Shown here: positions 12,771 to 24,099 of the stretch, one piece after another
Layout of the letters: each line of letters opens with the position of its first letter
How positions within the stretch are numbered: position 1 is the first letter of the stretch
Assembly: GCA_037951165.1 (NCBI GenBank)
Contig: JBBDHG010000054.1
Span: 1,172,501-1,236,500 of the forward strand
Direction of reading: 5' to 3'
Source: Lophius americanus
Taxonomy: Eukaryota > Chordata > Actinopteri > Lophiiformes > Lophiidae
Length of the DNA: 64,000 nucleotides
Notes under the pieces: generated by a model
Told to the model about the DNA's origin: nothing
What the model saw: only the letters and a program-made list of their open reading frames with translations
Databases searched by the model: none
Program-made: the position numbers and the translations under genes

Positions 12771-12880
12771 ATGGAGGACATATGGATTCAACGAGACGCA
12801 CCTGAACGCTCAACCGGTGAGACCTATTATAGCGACGAGGATGATAACGGAGCTACAGCTAGCACAAGTAACAGCCGCAG
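12771..12880 (+). CDS. Orphan exon-like segment with ATG and strong donor, unassigned
   Basis: An ATG at 12771 opens 36 codons with non-repetitive, acidic, protein-like composition (MEDIWIQRDAPERSTG, then YYSDEDDNGATASTSNS). The segment ends in CGCAG followed by the good donor GTAAGAG at 12881. The frame closes soon after the donor, as expected for an intron. No partner exon was found, and the sequence matches no family I know. It could be the first coding exon of an unrecognised gene, or of a decayed DNA transposon, or it could be chance. The C-terminal LINE fragment lies 240 bases upstream. Confidence 0.25.
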
Positions 12881-12884
12881 GTAA

Positions 12885-13552
12885 GAGAAGGACATGGATG
12901 TTAAACACCTTTTCCTGCCACAACCACGGCCTGACTGATTTATAGTGGAGCTCAGAATGTTTTGGTTGTTTTACTGAAGGAAAGAATTAAGTTAAACATG
13001 AACTTGTCTCCTTTCCTTAGTTCATTTTTTTTTCTAATTTGTGTCCCTGGTGAAAATGTTACAAGATTAGTGTTGTTTTTCAGAGCTAGACAGGCTTTGT
13101 AAAATTCATGATTTTGAGTGTACTAGGGGAAAAAAAAAAATTTTCTGGATAGAACTGTAAAATAAAAAATATGCACATATTCTTTTATTCATTAGTTTGC
13201 TTTCTTCCACGTTTTTTTTTCCATACAAACTATAGACTTATCTATATTGAATTATCATTTCGATTTCCTCAGATTCATATATTATAGGAATTTTGGTCTA
13301 TCCACATCATTTTTGTCAAACATTACCCATCGCTCTTGGAGTGGCAGTCTGTTGGTTTTAAATTGAGTCACATCGCCACCTGCTGTTGAGAAAGGTGAAT
13401 TACTCATGACATGTGAAAACTTACATTACAAAAATCCCTGTTACTTTTAATCCAAACTTTCCACCACAGAGTCTCTGGGTAACAGTTTTTTTTTTCCACC
13501 TTATTATATAAGGTGAAAAATTAATAATAAATATAATAATACATTGATCGAT
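12885..13552. other. AT-rich non-coding stretch
   Basis: Several homopolymer runs of A or T and no coding signal. ACATCGCCACCTGCTGTTGA at about 13369-13388 resembles a short motif seen in many fish repeats. Confidence 0.4.
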
Positions 13553-13553
13553 C

Positions 13554-13621
<68 letters not shown>

Positions 13622-13736
13622 GAGAGAGAGAAAGAATGAGAGAGAGAGAAGGAGAAAGAGAGGGAGAATGAGAGAGAGAGAGAGGGAGAATGAGAAAGAA
13701 AGAATGAGAGAGAGGGAAGGAGAAAGAGAGAGAGAT
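13553..13736. repeat. (TA)n/(GA)n compound microsatellite
   Basis: A short TA tract (13553-13573) leads into a pure GA tract to about 13618, and then into a purine-only imperfect (GAGA/GAAA/GGGA) stretch to about 13736. This strand is almost all purine for 160 bases. The serine-leucine frames on the minus strand are artefacts. Confidence 0.95.
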
Positions 13737-14319
13737 AAATGAATGTGCATTTGAACCATTATGTTGAGTATGATGAGTAATCTGCATTGACTCTTATTTA
13801 CATCGTTTGTCTTCCGTATGTTGGGATCACAGCCTTGTGAAAATCCCCACAATGGCCAAAAATATAAAAAAGTCAACACACAAACTGTAATTATTTCATA
13901 ATTTGCTTAACTAGTAACACGGTGAGACCCTCAGACATGTTCTCTAACCCTGATGGCGGTGCTGGTTATTTCCTATGACCGGCTGCTGTGACCGATGGCG
14001 CCCCGATACTGCACCTTTCTCTCTGTGGTGCTGACACCGGATTGAACTGTTCTCCAACCGAATATGTCGCCTTAAAACACCGGATAAATGGAGTAGGAGA
14101 GATGCTGTAGCCTGCAGACAAACAATGACTCAGCAAAATGATTACGCTGGCGAGTCAGAAATAAATCTGGAGTGCGAGTGTTACATTTTTCAAACTCTGA
14201 GGCTGTTGTCAAAGCTGTGGCCTCACCAGCTTAATAAGACAATAGTTTCACAGGCATGGATGTGTTCAAAAGTGCCACATCTAAATCCTCCTCACTCTCG
14301 GTTCACTATCAGACTTATA

Positions 14320-14560
14320 ATCATGAAAGCACCGCACACCCACGCCCCCACCGTCACCCGCCTCCGTCCGTGAGGGAGCTGTGGCCTGTAATTGGGTGAG
14401 GGAGCCCGAGAGGCCGAGCCGCGGACAGCTCAGCAGAGACCACAAGAGTCAATTACCAGAGCTGACGGCACTGTGGAGAGAAAGGAACTGTACACCAGAC
14501 ACACAGATGCAATCTGTCTGAACACGATAGAGGACACAGAGGCTGAGCGCTAACGTGAGA
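14320..14560. other. GC-richer island without repeat signature
   Basis: The stretch (CACGCCCCCACCGTCACCC, GAGGCCGAGCCGCGGACAGC) is clearly richer in GC and CpG than its surroundings and contains none of the repeat families found elsewhere. It could be a regulatory element, an untranslated exon or an old repeat. No splice-flanked frame could be defined. Confidence 0.25.
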
Positions 14561-15079
14561 CCAGCACGCCACATTTCTGACCTCACTTACCTCGCTGTAG
14601 CGGCGACAGCTGCAGCATATGTCTTACTCAAAGGATTAGAAACACAGGGCGGGAGAGGAAAATATTTGGAGGGTAAAGTGATCCCAACTAAGACACGAAT
14701 TCAACATCTCTCATTTTTTCCTCTTTTTTCGGAGGAAACAGGAAGTAAATATACGGCTTCGGTTCTCCTCTGTCTTCAGAATAGATTAATGTGTCAGTGA
14801 AGTTTTCCTGCCAACTTTTGAGTCAAAGATGATCCCATGACCCCCTGGTTCATTTCTCTCCCATCATAACTGACAGTTTGATTCATGATGTCTTCATTCT
14901 CCCTTGTACTCAGGCGAGAACTCGAATGTGAAGCTGGTCACTCTGACATCGTCTTCTCCCTTTCCGTCCCTCTGAGACGTGGGGCAGTCGGCCGAATCTG
15001 GAGGTGTCAATTTTCACCTTCCTCTTTATTCATTGGCACATTGAAGTATGCTCTTGGACTATATGTGTGGATAGTGTAC

Positions 15080-15575
15080 ATCCGTCAGACACCAACACTC
15101 TATGTTGTTTCCTATGCTGCTTCTCTGCACAAATTAGCCTCGCGTCACTGTTTACCAGTTACTTTTAGAATTGATTTTTAAGATCTTGCTTGTTACTTTT
15201 AAAGCATTTAAAGCCTCCAGCTACCTCACTGAACTGCTCCACCCCTGTGAGCCTGGGCGCCGTCTCAGATCTTCAGACGGAGCTCTCCTGGCCGTTCCAG
15301 AGTCCCGCCGCAGGACTAAAGGTGGCCGGTCTTTTTAAGTCAGTACCCCTCAGATCTGGAACGCCCCGTCTGAAGAATCAGTAGCATTCCTTGAAATACG
15401 TAAAAGCCTTTTGTAATCTCTCATTTCCAGATTGTGTCATTTAGTTTTTAATATGACTCATGATTATTTACTGTCATTGTTGGTGTGTTTCAATTCCACG
15501 GTTTTTAATCCTGTAAAGAACTTTGTAACTTTTTTTTGGAAAGCGCTATACAAATAAAGTTTATCCTCATCTTCA
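15080..15575 (+). pseudogene. L2-like LINE C-terminus and 3' tail
   Basis: The frame around 15130-15240 reads LASRHCLPVTFRIDF and LLVTFKAFKA, then SYLTELL, matching the ..HWLPV..RI.FK.LLL.FKA....PYL.ELL pattern at the C-terminus of fish L2/CR1-type RTs. A second frame contains LRSSD, R.RTK.G.R and F. In the tail (15500-15560), CTGTAAAGAACTTTGTAACT leads to AAAGCGCTATACAAATAAAG, a typical LINE 3' end. Stops and frameshifts show it is dead. The tail is shared with the SINEs in this window. Confidence 0.75.
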
Positions 15576-16239
15576 TGATATTCAAATTGCAAGGGTTATT
15601 ACACTATGGACCGGAACCAAGAGCAAAACGCAGACTCAGGAAATGTTTTTAGGTGATTTATTGAGTCACTGTTGGCAGACTGAACTTCCTTGACTCCAAG
15701 ATCTGAGCTCGACGGCAGGGAGGGCTGGCAGAACACCGGGTCTCTGAGGGACGAGGAGGAAGAACGGATTATATAATTTGAAATGCTAAATACACACTCT
15801 AAGCAAACAAGGTTTAGGAATGGACCTAAAATAGTATGAATGCTTTGTCATTCCATTGAAACCCCAGCAGGGTACAAAAATTGTACTTCTAAATATTGGT
15901 ACATTTTTGTAACTTTTCCCTATCTGCGCCCCTAAATGCAAAAATATAGCATTAGACATTCATTTATACTTTCATACCACCATAGAATTTGCACCTAATC
16001 AGGTTCACCTGGGGCAAAATCACAATTTTTACATTTCTTTTACTCAATATTCAAAGTTTTTGTCTAAATGTATTTTTTTTAATTTATATTTTCATCAGAG
16101 CGTTATTATTTATTTGTTATTCAGCAAGAACTGACTGTCCTTAATGAGTTCCATGTTAAAACCCAACAAAATGGTGTCCCTTTCAACTACTTTAGCTTAT
16201 TTATTAAAAAAATAAATCTTTATCTGAATCTATCAGGAA
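15576..16239. other. Non-coding stretch, nothing recognised
   Basis: AT-rich, with no domain-bearing frame. A CAGACTCAGGAAATGTTTTTAGG-type stretch near 15630-15660 may be repeat-derived. Confidence 0.35.
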
Positions 16240-16399
16240 TTTGTTCCTATACCTTAGTAAAGTTATTTTATGTACCCTTAACAGACGGCCACAAATTTTT
16301 ACCCTTCAAAATGTTCTTTATCATGCAAAGGCCAACATGTTTATATTACACGGTACTTTTGCAAAAGATTTTTACTTAAAAAAAAAAATTACAACCCTT

Positions 16400-17000
16400 T
16401 TTAAATCCCCGAAAAGTCGTGGTTCTTATGGAATCACCGCCACCGCCGCAGTTCCTTCGTGTAACCGCGATAACTCAAAAACTGTATAATGGATCAATTT
16501 CAAATATTAATCCGTCGTAGACCTTAGTGCGAGGAAGAACTGGAGTGTTTTGGGGAAATTTTGGTTGTATATTTCTGACACTACAGGGAGCTTCATCTCC
16601 AAAATTGCCAGGCCGTAATTCTTCAACCGTTCCCATCTATTCCAAATTTGATGTATATGAATCCAGAAGATTTGTCATGTATAAATTGTTTTCTACTCAA
16701 ATTGTTCAAATTTTCTTACTAGGGGAGCTTCTCACGCAAAAAACTTTAAGACTTTAACTTTTGGTGCATATGCACTGATGCCAGGAGATCTTATCATACA
16801 TTGTGTTTTACTGTTATAGTACATATGTTACTCACTTGGAGAAGCTTTTTTTTACAAAAAAAGATAAATACTGTGAACATTTCTTTACATGTATTTGAGG
16901 AGTTCTATAAGGAAATGTTGGGGGATATAAACTTGTTGTCGGTCTAATTATATCCATGAAAAGTCTTGGGATATCATGGATATTTCATCCCAGCCGAAAG
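16400..17000 (+). repeat. ACTAGGGGGAGCT repeat family, copy 1
   Basis: Contains ACTCAAAAACTGTATAATGG, CTTAGTGCGAGGAAGAACTGG, CTGACACTACAGGGAGCTTC (16575-16594) and TTACTAGGGGAGCTTC (16717-16732). The same word order occurs in the copies at 19.7, 26.6, 57.6 and 59.8 kb. The two core motifs are 138 bases apart. The family is unnamed to me, and the frames through it are artefacts. Confidence 0.75.
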
Positions 17001-17618
17001 CTGGCAAACAATCTGGCGACGAGTGGAGGAAGCACCGGCGTTTTATATTACTGGGTATGATGGTGGATTGAAGATCAGGCCACATCAGCAGGAGCAGTCA
17101 GAGCCCAAGTAATTGGTAGGGACTTCTTGGTAAGAGAGAAAAGCAGAGAGGAGGATGGCGCTATAAAAAATATTCCAAAGAAGAGGCAGAAACTGTCGGA
17201 TAAAACGTTAATAACCAGTTTAGTCTGTTATAGAGAGTATCACTTTTTGAGCCATGTGCTCAGTTATAAAAGCTAAAACTCCTAACAAGGAAATTAATTG
17301 TCAGAGAAATAAATAAACTTCGATGTTTGTGATTTACTGCATGAGAACATGACATCTTGTTTTACAATCATTTTGCTGGTATTATGCAGTGAGTGAGGGG
17401 ATAGGAGTATGTTGATTTTAATAACAAATATAAGCCCGTATTTGTCTATTTTAGCATATTGTATCAACTAATCAATACTGCTAACCAAGATCTGAATGAG
17501 TATTACTTCCTAATGAAGCTACATCTCTGGAGGAAATCTATGTTGGAAGTCTGTGGGATTTGCTTTTTGTGCAACAAAGCATGTAGGAAGCAGATAGATA
17601 ACAGTCAAACACACTGGT

Positions 17619-17866
17619 TGATGTGTGTGTGTGTGTGTGTGTGTGTCAGTGTGTGTGTGTGTCCGTGTGTGTGGGTGAGAGTGTGTGTGTGGGTGTGTGG
17701 GTGAGTTTGCGTGTCTTTGTCTGTTTGTGTGCGTGTTTATGGACGTGTGTTTGTGTGTGTGTGTGTCCGTGTGTGTGGGTGAGAGTGTGTGTGTGTTGGT
17801 GTGTGTGTGAGAGTGCGTGTCTTTGTCTGTGTGTGTGCGTGTTTATGTACGTGTGTGTGTGTCTGT
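17619..17866. repeat. (GT)n satellite with a ~105-bp higher-order duplication
   Basis: A GT-rich tract with interruptions. The interruptions recur: GTCCGTGTGTGTGGGTGAGA begins at 17661 and again at 17765, and GTTTAT followed by ACGTGTG begins at 17735 and again at 17841. A block of about 105 bases was therefore duplicated inside the microsatellite. The cysteine-valine frames are artefacts. Confidence 0.9.
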
Positions 17867-17929
17867 GATCTGAACCTTTCCTGAACCAAAACGGCAGCTT
17901 CATGCCCAGCATGGTTTATGTTTTACAAA

Positions 17930-18180
17930 AAAAGAAAAAGTGTTGATACAAATCAGATTAGCTGGCTGTAGTCCAGGAATTATCTCGCCAGCATTAGGAT
18001 TAGTAGAATGTAAATGAAAAGATTAGCTGAGCACCTGGATTTCTGAAACCATTAATGAGATTATCCATGTGCAAATCCGAATTTCTTTGCTAATCTGTCG
18101 AAGCTCAGAATCCGGCTGCAGCAAGGTGCTGAACATATCCTATCATACGGTTGCAGACAACTTGATCGTCACAGTTTATC
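17930..18180. other. Repeat-free segment, possible regulatory element
   Basis: Even-composition segment with several ATTA/TAAT and GATTA words (CAGATTAGCTGG, GGATTAGTAGAATGTAAATG, CATTAATGAGATTATCC). No repeat family or coding frame is visible. It has the look of a conserved non-coding element, but conservation cannot be tested here. Confidence 0.2.
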
Positions 18181-18294
18181 TTTTGGAGTAAAGGTGAAAA
18201 TGAGTGAGACGTCACATGGATTGACTTGAACTGGTTTTAATAAAGCAAAGATGTGAAAATAGCTAGAAATGAGGTGTGACGAATCTGCAAACCT

Positions 18295-18530
18295 TCTTTT
18301 AATCCTGCTCAACTGTTTGGTTGAGCACAATCAGAGGACTTTCTAAAGACACGCTTTAAACAAAGGTTGAGCTAATTACCTCGGTATAATTGATTAATTT
18401 CCATGAAACACAAAACTTCATCATGAAATAGTTTTTGACTGTTTCAAACACGTTTGTCCTGTTTAGAGTTCCTAAGATATTAAATAAACAAACGCTCAAA
18501 ATAAATAAAAAAATAAAAAAGATTTCCTCA
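18295..18530 (+). repeat. Unnamed dispersed repeat, copy A
   Basis: Shares with 45331-45830, in the same order, a CTGCTCAACTGTTTGGTTGAGCACA-type foldback and a CCTAAGATATT...AATAAA end. In this copy the arms TGCTCAAC and GTTGAGCA pair perfectly over 8 bases. Confidence 0.5.
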
Positions 18531-18592
18531 GGAAAAGGGAGACATTAATGGGTTAATGTATAGACAGTTAGTAATAGACTTTTGTTTAGAGA

Positions 18593-18595
<3 letters not shown>

Positions 18596-18654
<59 letters not shown>

Positions 18655-18682
18655 TGTGTGTGTCTGTGTGTGTGTGTGTAAC
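18596..18682. repeat. (TA)n followed by (GT)n microsatellite
   Basis: About 26 TA units and then an imperfect GT tract. Confidence 0.95.
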
Positions 18683-19640
18683 AGTGTGGGAATGTGACTA
18701 ATCCCAATCACATGAATGGTGCCATTTTCTTTGCACCCCTGTAACCATTACCGCCACAGGAGACCCACAGCCCGCCCCCTTCCACACGTACATTCTGCCG
18801 GGAGACCACAAAATGTCTCAGTAGCAGGTGCTGTTCTCAGAATATTTTAAGATCAAGTTTTTATGATGCAAAGCCGTTGTGTGGGTTTACAGTGCAAGGA
18901 GAGGGGAGAGAACGTGAGAAGGTTTCGCTTTTCATAACCAACTCTTAAACTACACATCTATTCAATGGAAAATGGTGGTCCAAAGATTTTAAACCTAGAA
19001 AAACGCTTTACAAAATTTCCAGTCTGTGGTTACTGAATGTGTGTGAGAGTAGTTTCTCCTCTTGACTCTGACGCCGACAGACAGTAAAGTCTGTAACAGT
19101 GTAGAACCAAGCATCGGTCCCTGCTGTATCAGACACTAGATAATGGCCAGAAAGATAAAATATGTGTCAAGTTATTGCCCACTAGTTGGATAAAAAAAAT
19201 GTCTCCAGCTCTACACTGTAACTGTAAATATATAATATTATAATAATAATCCACTGGAGGCACCTTCACCTGCAAAATACTTTATTTTTCCGACTTGTTC
19301 ACTGTATCTTAGAATTACAATATTATCACAAAGAATAAATATACAATTATTTACTTTAATATATTTTAAAGCCAGTACCGAATAACAACAACAATCAACA
19401 AAGAGCTGATTACCATGAATTCAATTTCATTTATTTATTTTTACATTTACTGCACCTTGCAAACATGTTTAGTGAAATCTGATGGAACATAGAGATGTGT
19501 TACAAACTAAAATATGGACTTAAGATGAGTTGGAATTGTGTTGCTCTCTGCTAGGTTAAAGAAAAAAAACATTAAAATGTTAAATAATTGAGGATTATAA
19601 TTTAATTATTTTCCTTTTGAAATGTTGATAATCAGGGTTA
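18683..19640. other. Non-coding stretch, nothing recognised
   Basis: AT-rich from 19190 on. No coding or repeat signature that I can name. Confidence 0.35.
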
Positions 19641-19664
19641 TAATTTCCCAGATAAGTCATGAAT

Positions 19665-20260
19665 ATTATAGCTTTGTCATCGCTCCCGCCACCACAGATC
19701 CTTCATGTTAACACGATACCTCAAAAACGGTATACTGGACCCACATTGACTGCAGTGCGAGGAAGAACTGGAGTGATTCTGGTAAAGGTCAATTGTTTGT
19801 TTCTAACACTAGGGGGAGCTTTACCTCCAAAATTGTCAGGACATAATCTCTCAACCGATGGTCGGATTTCTATCTTGTATCCATTACAAGTATTTTACAG
19901 AAAAAAAAGTTATGTTCAATTTAGTCCACATTCAGTGTATATGAATCGACTCAAGGAGATATATGTTTTTATATATATATTAAACGTTCACATTTTACTC
20001 ACTAGGGGGAGTTACTCCCAAATTATTATATAATTATATTTTAATCTAATAGTTCATATTTTACTCACTTTCAGCAGCCTTTTTTTTTTTTAAATGCTGT
20101 GGAAATAACTTCTAATATTCTAATCACATCTAATATAATCAGGTTCAATCCCGGGGATAGATTGTACAACGAATGAGACTGGGGGCTTTTGTGGATATAC
20201 CCTTGCTGTCGGGGTTGGACAGCATAGGTCTAGTTCTTTGGATGGTACAGGAGGGGCAAA
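19665..20260 (+). repeat. ACTAGGGGGAGCT repeat family, copy 2
   Basis: Carries GCCACCACAGATCCTTCATG, CTCAAAAACGGTATACTGGA, CAGTGCGAGGAAGAACTGGA, CACTAGGGGGAGCTTTAC (from 19807), a CATATGAATCGACTCAAGGAG-like stretch and CACTAGGGGGAGTTAC (from 20000). The end, TTGTACAACGAATGAGAC...GTCGGGGTTGGACAGC, is similar to the end of copy 7 near 60615-60690. Confidence 0.8.
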
Positions 20261-20539
20261 ATTAAGTCTTGGCCTTCAGCCTATTTTTTATTTTTTTGTT
20301 ATTCGTTATGACAAAATTTAAGTGAAATAGTCATTGTGTCTCAAGATGTTTGTAACTGGAATAAAATTATACATTCATTCATTCATTCCTTCATTCATAC
20401 TGGTCACTGGTCAGTTTACTGTTTATATTTACGGCATCAAATGGTATTTGACATTACAGCATGTACACTGTATTTAATGGATTTTACTGTAAATTACAAC
20501 AGTTTTATAAATGGACATGTATTTACCACCTTCCTTTTT

Positions 20540-21085
20540 CTGACGGACCCCTCACAGCTGCACAAAGCAGCACCCATTCACCTGGGTTTGATACTCGATA
20601 GTGACCTTACCTTTGAAACAATAGTAATGTTGTTAAGTCTTGCTTCTATCAATAAAAGACCATCTCCAAGATGAAGTCCTTCCTCCCTCGCTCGGATCTG
20701 GGGAAGGTCATCCATGCCTTCATTTCATCTCGTCTGGATTACTGTAAATCTTAGTATTCAGGCTGAAGCCAAAGAGCACTTTCACGTCTGCAGCTTGTTC
20801 AGAAGGCAACAGCGATATCAGCCCTGTCTCAGCCTCTCTTCACTGGTTAGTTAGTTTTAGAAGCAATTGTAAGATCTTTCTGGTTGCCTTGAAGGATCTT
20901 CTAAAATACTGCTTAAAACACATCTTTTCACAAAATCTTTTTAAAATTGTTGATGTCCGGTTTCATCTCCCAGATGGTCTCTTTGAGTTTTACTTGTGAT
21001 TATTTACCATCATTGATCTTGTCTAATTCTTCGTTTTATCCTATAAAGCACTTTATAACTTTGAGTTTTATTATTGTCATTATTC
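20540..21085 (+). pseudogene. L2-like LINE C-terminal fragment
   Basis: Frame segments read LGLILDSDLTFE, then FLPRSDLGKVIHAFISSRLD followed by YCKS, and LQLVQKATAI. These match the L.V.LDS.L.F.....L..VI.AFI.SRLDYCN......LQL.QNAAA pattern of the C-terminal part of fish L2/CR1-type RTs. A short LINE-like tail (CCTATAAAGCACTTTATAAC, TTATTATTGTCATTATT) closes it. Frameshifts and stops interrupt the frame. Confidence 0.75.
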
Positions 21086-22320
21086 ACACAGTCGTCAAGT
21101 AAGAACAATAACATAAAAAGAGTTAAAAGTTGTTAATATTCTTTGTACAAGGATAATGGTATGCCATTTCCTCACATTTTTTCACTTTGAGGGAGAAAAT
21201 TTGAGCCCAAGGACACAGATAGGAAAAACTCAATTCTTACTTATGTAGATAAATGATTGATATAACCTCTCTATCGTAGTAGAATAGCCTGTGGAATTAT
21301 ATAAAAATCACCTCAGTTAAAATGGGATTAGATGTTCAAAAGTGGGAAAAACTGAGAAAAATAATTAGAGCGATTCCGGCTTGTAAGACCCACTTCCATT
21401 CCCCTGGTGTGAAAAGCGCATGTTTGTCACTTGGATGAGAAACATGGACTCTGATGAACCTTCAGTGGAAACACATCTGCGTCGATATGAAATGATCAGG
21501 CCAACATATTTTACATAGCTACCCCATTCTTTGGAGCAGAGGGGTTTAGGTGTGGGTTCAGGGAGACCAGAGTTTGTATCCTGTGTGAGAACAGAACCAC
21601 TTAATCGATCTCCAAACCATGTGGAACCAGATCTTAACCAAAGTGCTGTTTCATGTTAAGCATGTGTCAGAAAGGCTTTGCGGCAGAAAGTCTTTGACAA
21701 CAGATGGCATAAGCTACTTTCTGTGTCCGGATGAGAGGGACGAGGGAATGGCAAAGTGTTAGCAGCCCATGATATGAACTGGGATCAGAAGTTGTTGGGA
21801 ATTAAACATTTTATTGAAGGGGCTACTTGAGGTCTTGTTTGGGACCAAATATTAATAAAACTCCATCATCCTCCTAGAAATACAACAGAAGAAATTGAGA
21901 GCCTGGGATCTTAATAGGAAATGTGGTTGCCGGGACTCCGGAGAAACAGAGGAAGTCCTCAGGGTAAGAGGGCCGTCTCATGAGAAATGTATCTCAGGCC
22001 TCACCAGGTGCTTGGAGGCAGCAGAGGAGAGCCGTTATAGCACCAGGCTAGCGGACGGGGGGGGGGGCAGAGCTGAGTAGCAGTAGACCGCAGGGGCTAT
22101 GGGGTTGGTTTCAGTACATCGGCTCTGTTGCTTCATTAGATAGCTAATCTCCACATCTCACTCACAAGAGGGCAAAACGTTTAAGTCATTGGCCGCAATG
22201 AAGCCATACTTTAGATATTAATTCATATTTATGATTGAAAGAAGCTGTTTTTTTCCAGTATCAGCTTCTAACATCTTTGATGTCATTGTTGTTCCTTTAC
22301 ATGTCTGTATCCCTTCCTCA
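21086..22320. other. Non-coding stretch, nothing recognised
   Basis: No domain-bearing frame. A poly-G run lies at 22057-22066. Some parts (21400-21760) read like a very old retroelement, but no motif is clear enough to name. Confidence 0.35.
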
Positions 22321-22500
22321 CCTCCTCCCCTCTTTCACTCCCTCTCATTCTCTCTCGACCCAACCGGTCAAGGAAGAAGACCGCCCACCCTGAGTGGGGA
22401 TCTGCTTGAAGTTTCTGCTCAACAAAAGGTGATAAAGATGAAGAAGCCTGTCTAATACTTGCCACTATATAAATGGAACTGATTTGATTGGAATTGATCT
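22321..22500 (+). repeat. Common fish repeat tail (GACCGCCCACCCTGAG type)
   Basis: CGACCCAACCGGTCAAGGAA, GACCGCCCACCCTGAGTGGG and GTTTCTGCTCAAC are followed by TGCCACTATATAAATGGAAC and a TTGATTGGAATTGA end. This is the wording of an abundant teleost retroelement 3' end. A second, differently truncated copy is at 40.93-41.16 kb. Confidence 0.6.
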
Positions 22501-22954
22501 GAATAGTAGTTGTTAGGTCTTTTCATTCCCTCCCGACTCCTCTGAAGAAACGCTCTTCGATGTTTGTTTTTGTCTCATGCCTAACCCACCAACCTATTGT
22601 CATGCTTGTAATTAGTTGTTTAGTTTTCACGTTGTTTACTGTTGCTCCTGCACTCTGATTGTCAACACCTGTGTTTTGTTAATCCCTGCCTCCCAGTGTA
22701 TTTAATCTGTAGTCACCTCTCCACCTGTGCCAGATCGTGTTGTTCCCTTGTGCCAACCTTTCCAGAGGTATTCCTCGTGTTCCCTGTGATTTATGGTTCT
22801 GACTTCTGCCCTTCTACCAAACGTTGTATTTTGCCTGCCCCGTTGGTTATTGTTTGCCTGCCTTTACCTAGTAAATACAATGATTCACTAGACGTTGTGG
22901 AAGTTGTGTTTTTGGATCCTAACTGTGGTACCCGCTTGACATTACGATCTGGCC

Positions 22955-23885
22955 ATAAAGGATCCAGCCGACTCAAACCCACTGCATGCTGCTCTCCACG
23001 CTCAGAGCGAGCGCATTAACCAGCAGGAAGATGACGGCGGTGTACAGAGTAGTGAGGGATTTAAAGGACAGACATGCAAGTTTCAAACCTCCATCAAAAC
23101 CCAGGTCACTCCCCTCAGCGCCCAGTTCCAGCAGCTGTGATGCCCGGTTTCTCTCATCTCCGGCCGCTGCTGCACCTGTTCCTCATCGGTATGCTTCTAC
23201 TCCAGCGCCGAGTTCCTAGCAGGCCGAACGGTTCTCGGGAAGCTCTGGTAACTTCTGGGTCATTATGACTCAAGGTAGCTTTCATTTTGAGCTACACATT
23301 CATTTCCTACCGAACGGTCCAAAGTGGCATTCATAATCTCACGCGCGTGGGCGACGGCAGAGTGGGCTCGGAATTCCCAGGTGTGCCAGTCGCTGCAGTT
23401 TTTTACTGACACTTTAAGTAAGATTTTTGACCACACCGCTCCCGGTCCTGAAGGGGTCCTAACGGGTTACCGACTACGCCATTAAGTTCCGTACCCTAGC
23501 AGTGGACAGTGGATGGAGCTCTGCCGGTCTCCGCGACACTTTCATTTCGGGACTCTTGGACACAATCAAAGACTAGATCACCCCCTTGGATCTGCCCGCT
23601 GACTTGGACTCTGTTATTGCCTTGGTCACACGGATCGATAACCAGCTTCACGAGAAACGGAGGGACAGAAATCAACTCAGCACACGTTCTTCCTCGCAGC
23701 CCGTATCCAGAGCCTTGCTGCCTCGGTACTCGCTTCCACCCCTGCTGTCTCGGAGAAGTCCATGCAGGTCAGCCGTGCTAGATTGCCCCCCGGAGGAGTG
23801 ACAGCGCCGCCTTCTAGAGGGACGCTGCCTTTACTGTGCTCAACTGGGTCCCTTCTTAGCCCGCTGCCCATTGAAGGACAAGGGA
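22955..23885 (+). pseudogene. Gypsy gag remnant
   Basis: After a leader containing ACGATCTGGCCAT, the gag reading frame is recognisable at GATCCAGCCGACTC, but the codon at the expected start reads AAG, so the start appears lost. Further on, LPADLDSVIALVTRIDNQL (about 23592-23650) is the typical gag C-terminal segment. A nucleocapsid zinc knuckle follows at 23826-23867: CLYC...GPFLARC, in which the histidine of C-x2-C-x4-H-x4-C is replaced by proline. Stops and frame changes occur between these blocks. Confidence 0.75.
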
Positions 23886-24099
23886 GGATCTATCTCTTCT
23901 GAATTGTCACAATCTTTAACTCCGGTTCAGATAATTGTGTCTGCCTAGACATTTTCATATCAGGCTTTAGTGGATTCTGTAGCCAATGAGAACTTCACGC
24001 ACTGGAGTTTAGCTATAGAACTGTCTCAAGATATCCACTCTACCCAAGGCTCTGGAAGCCAGTTGTCTTGACGGTCGGTTCCTATACCGGATTACTCAT

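Noticed and set aside
13521..13879. Two overlapping serine-leucine-rich minus-strand frames
   Set aside because: They are translations of the GA microsatellite with TA flanks.
17459..17912. Cysteine/valine-rich and threonine/histidine-rich frames, superficially metal-binding
   Set aside because: They come from the GT repeat on each strand and have no defined spacing of ligands.
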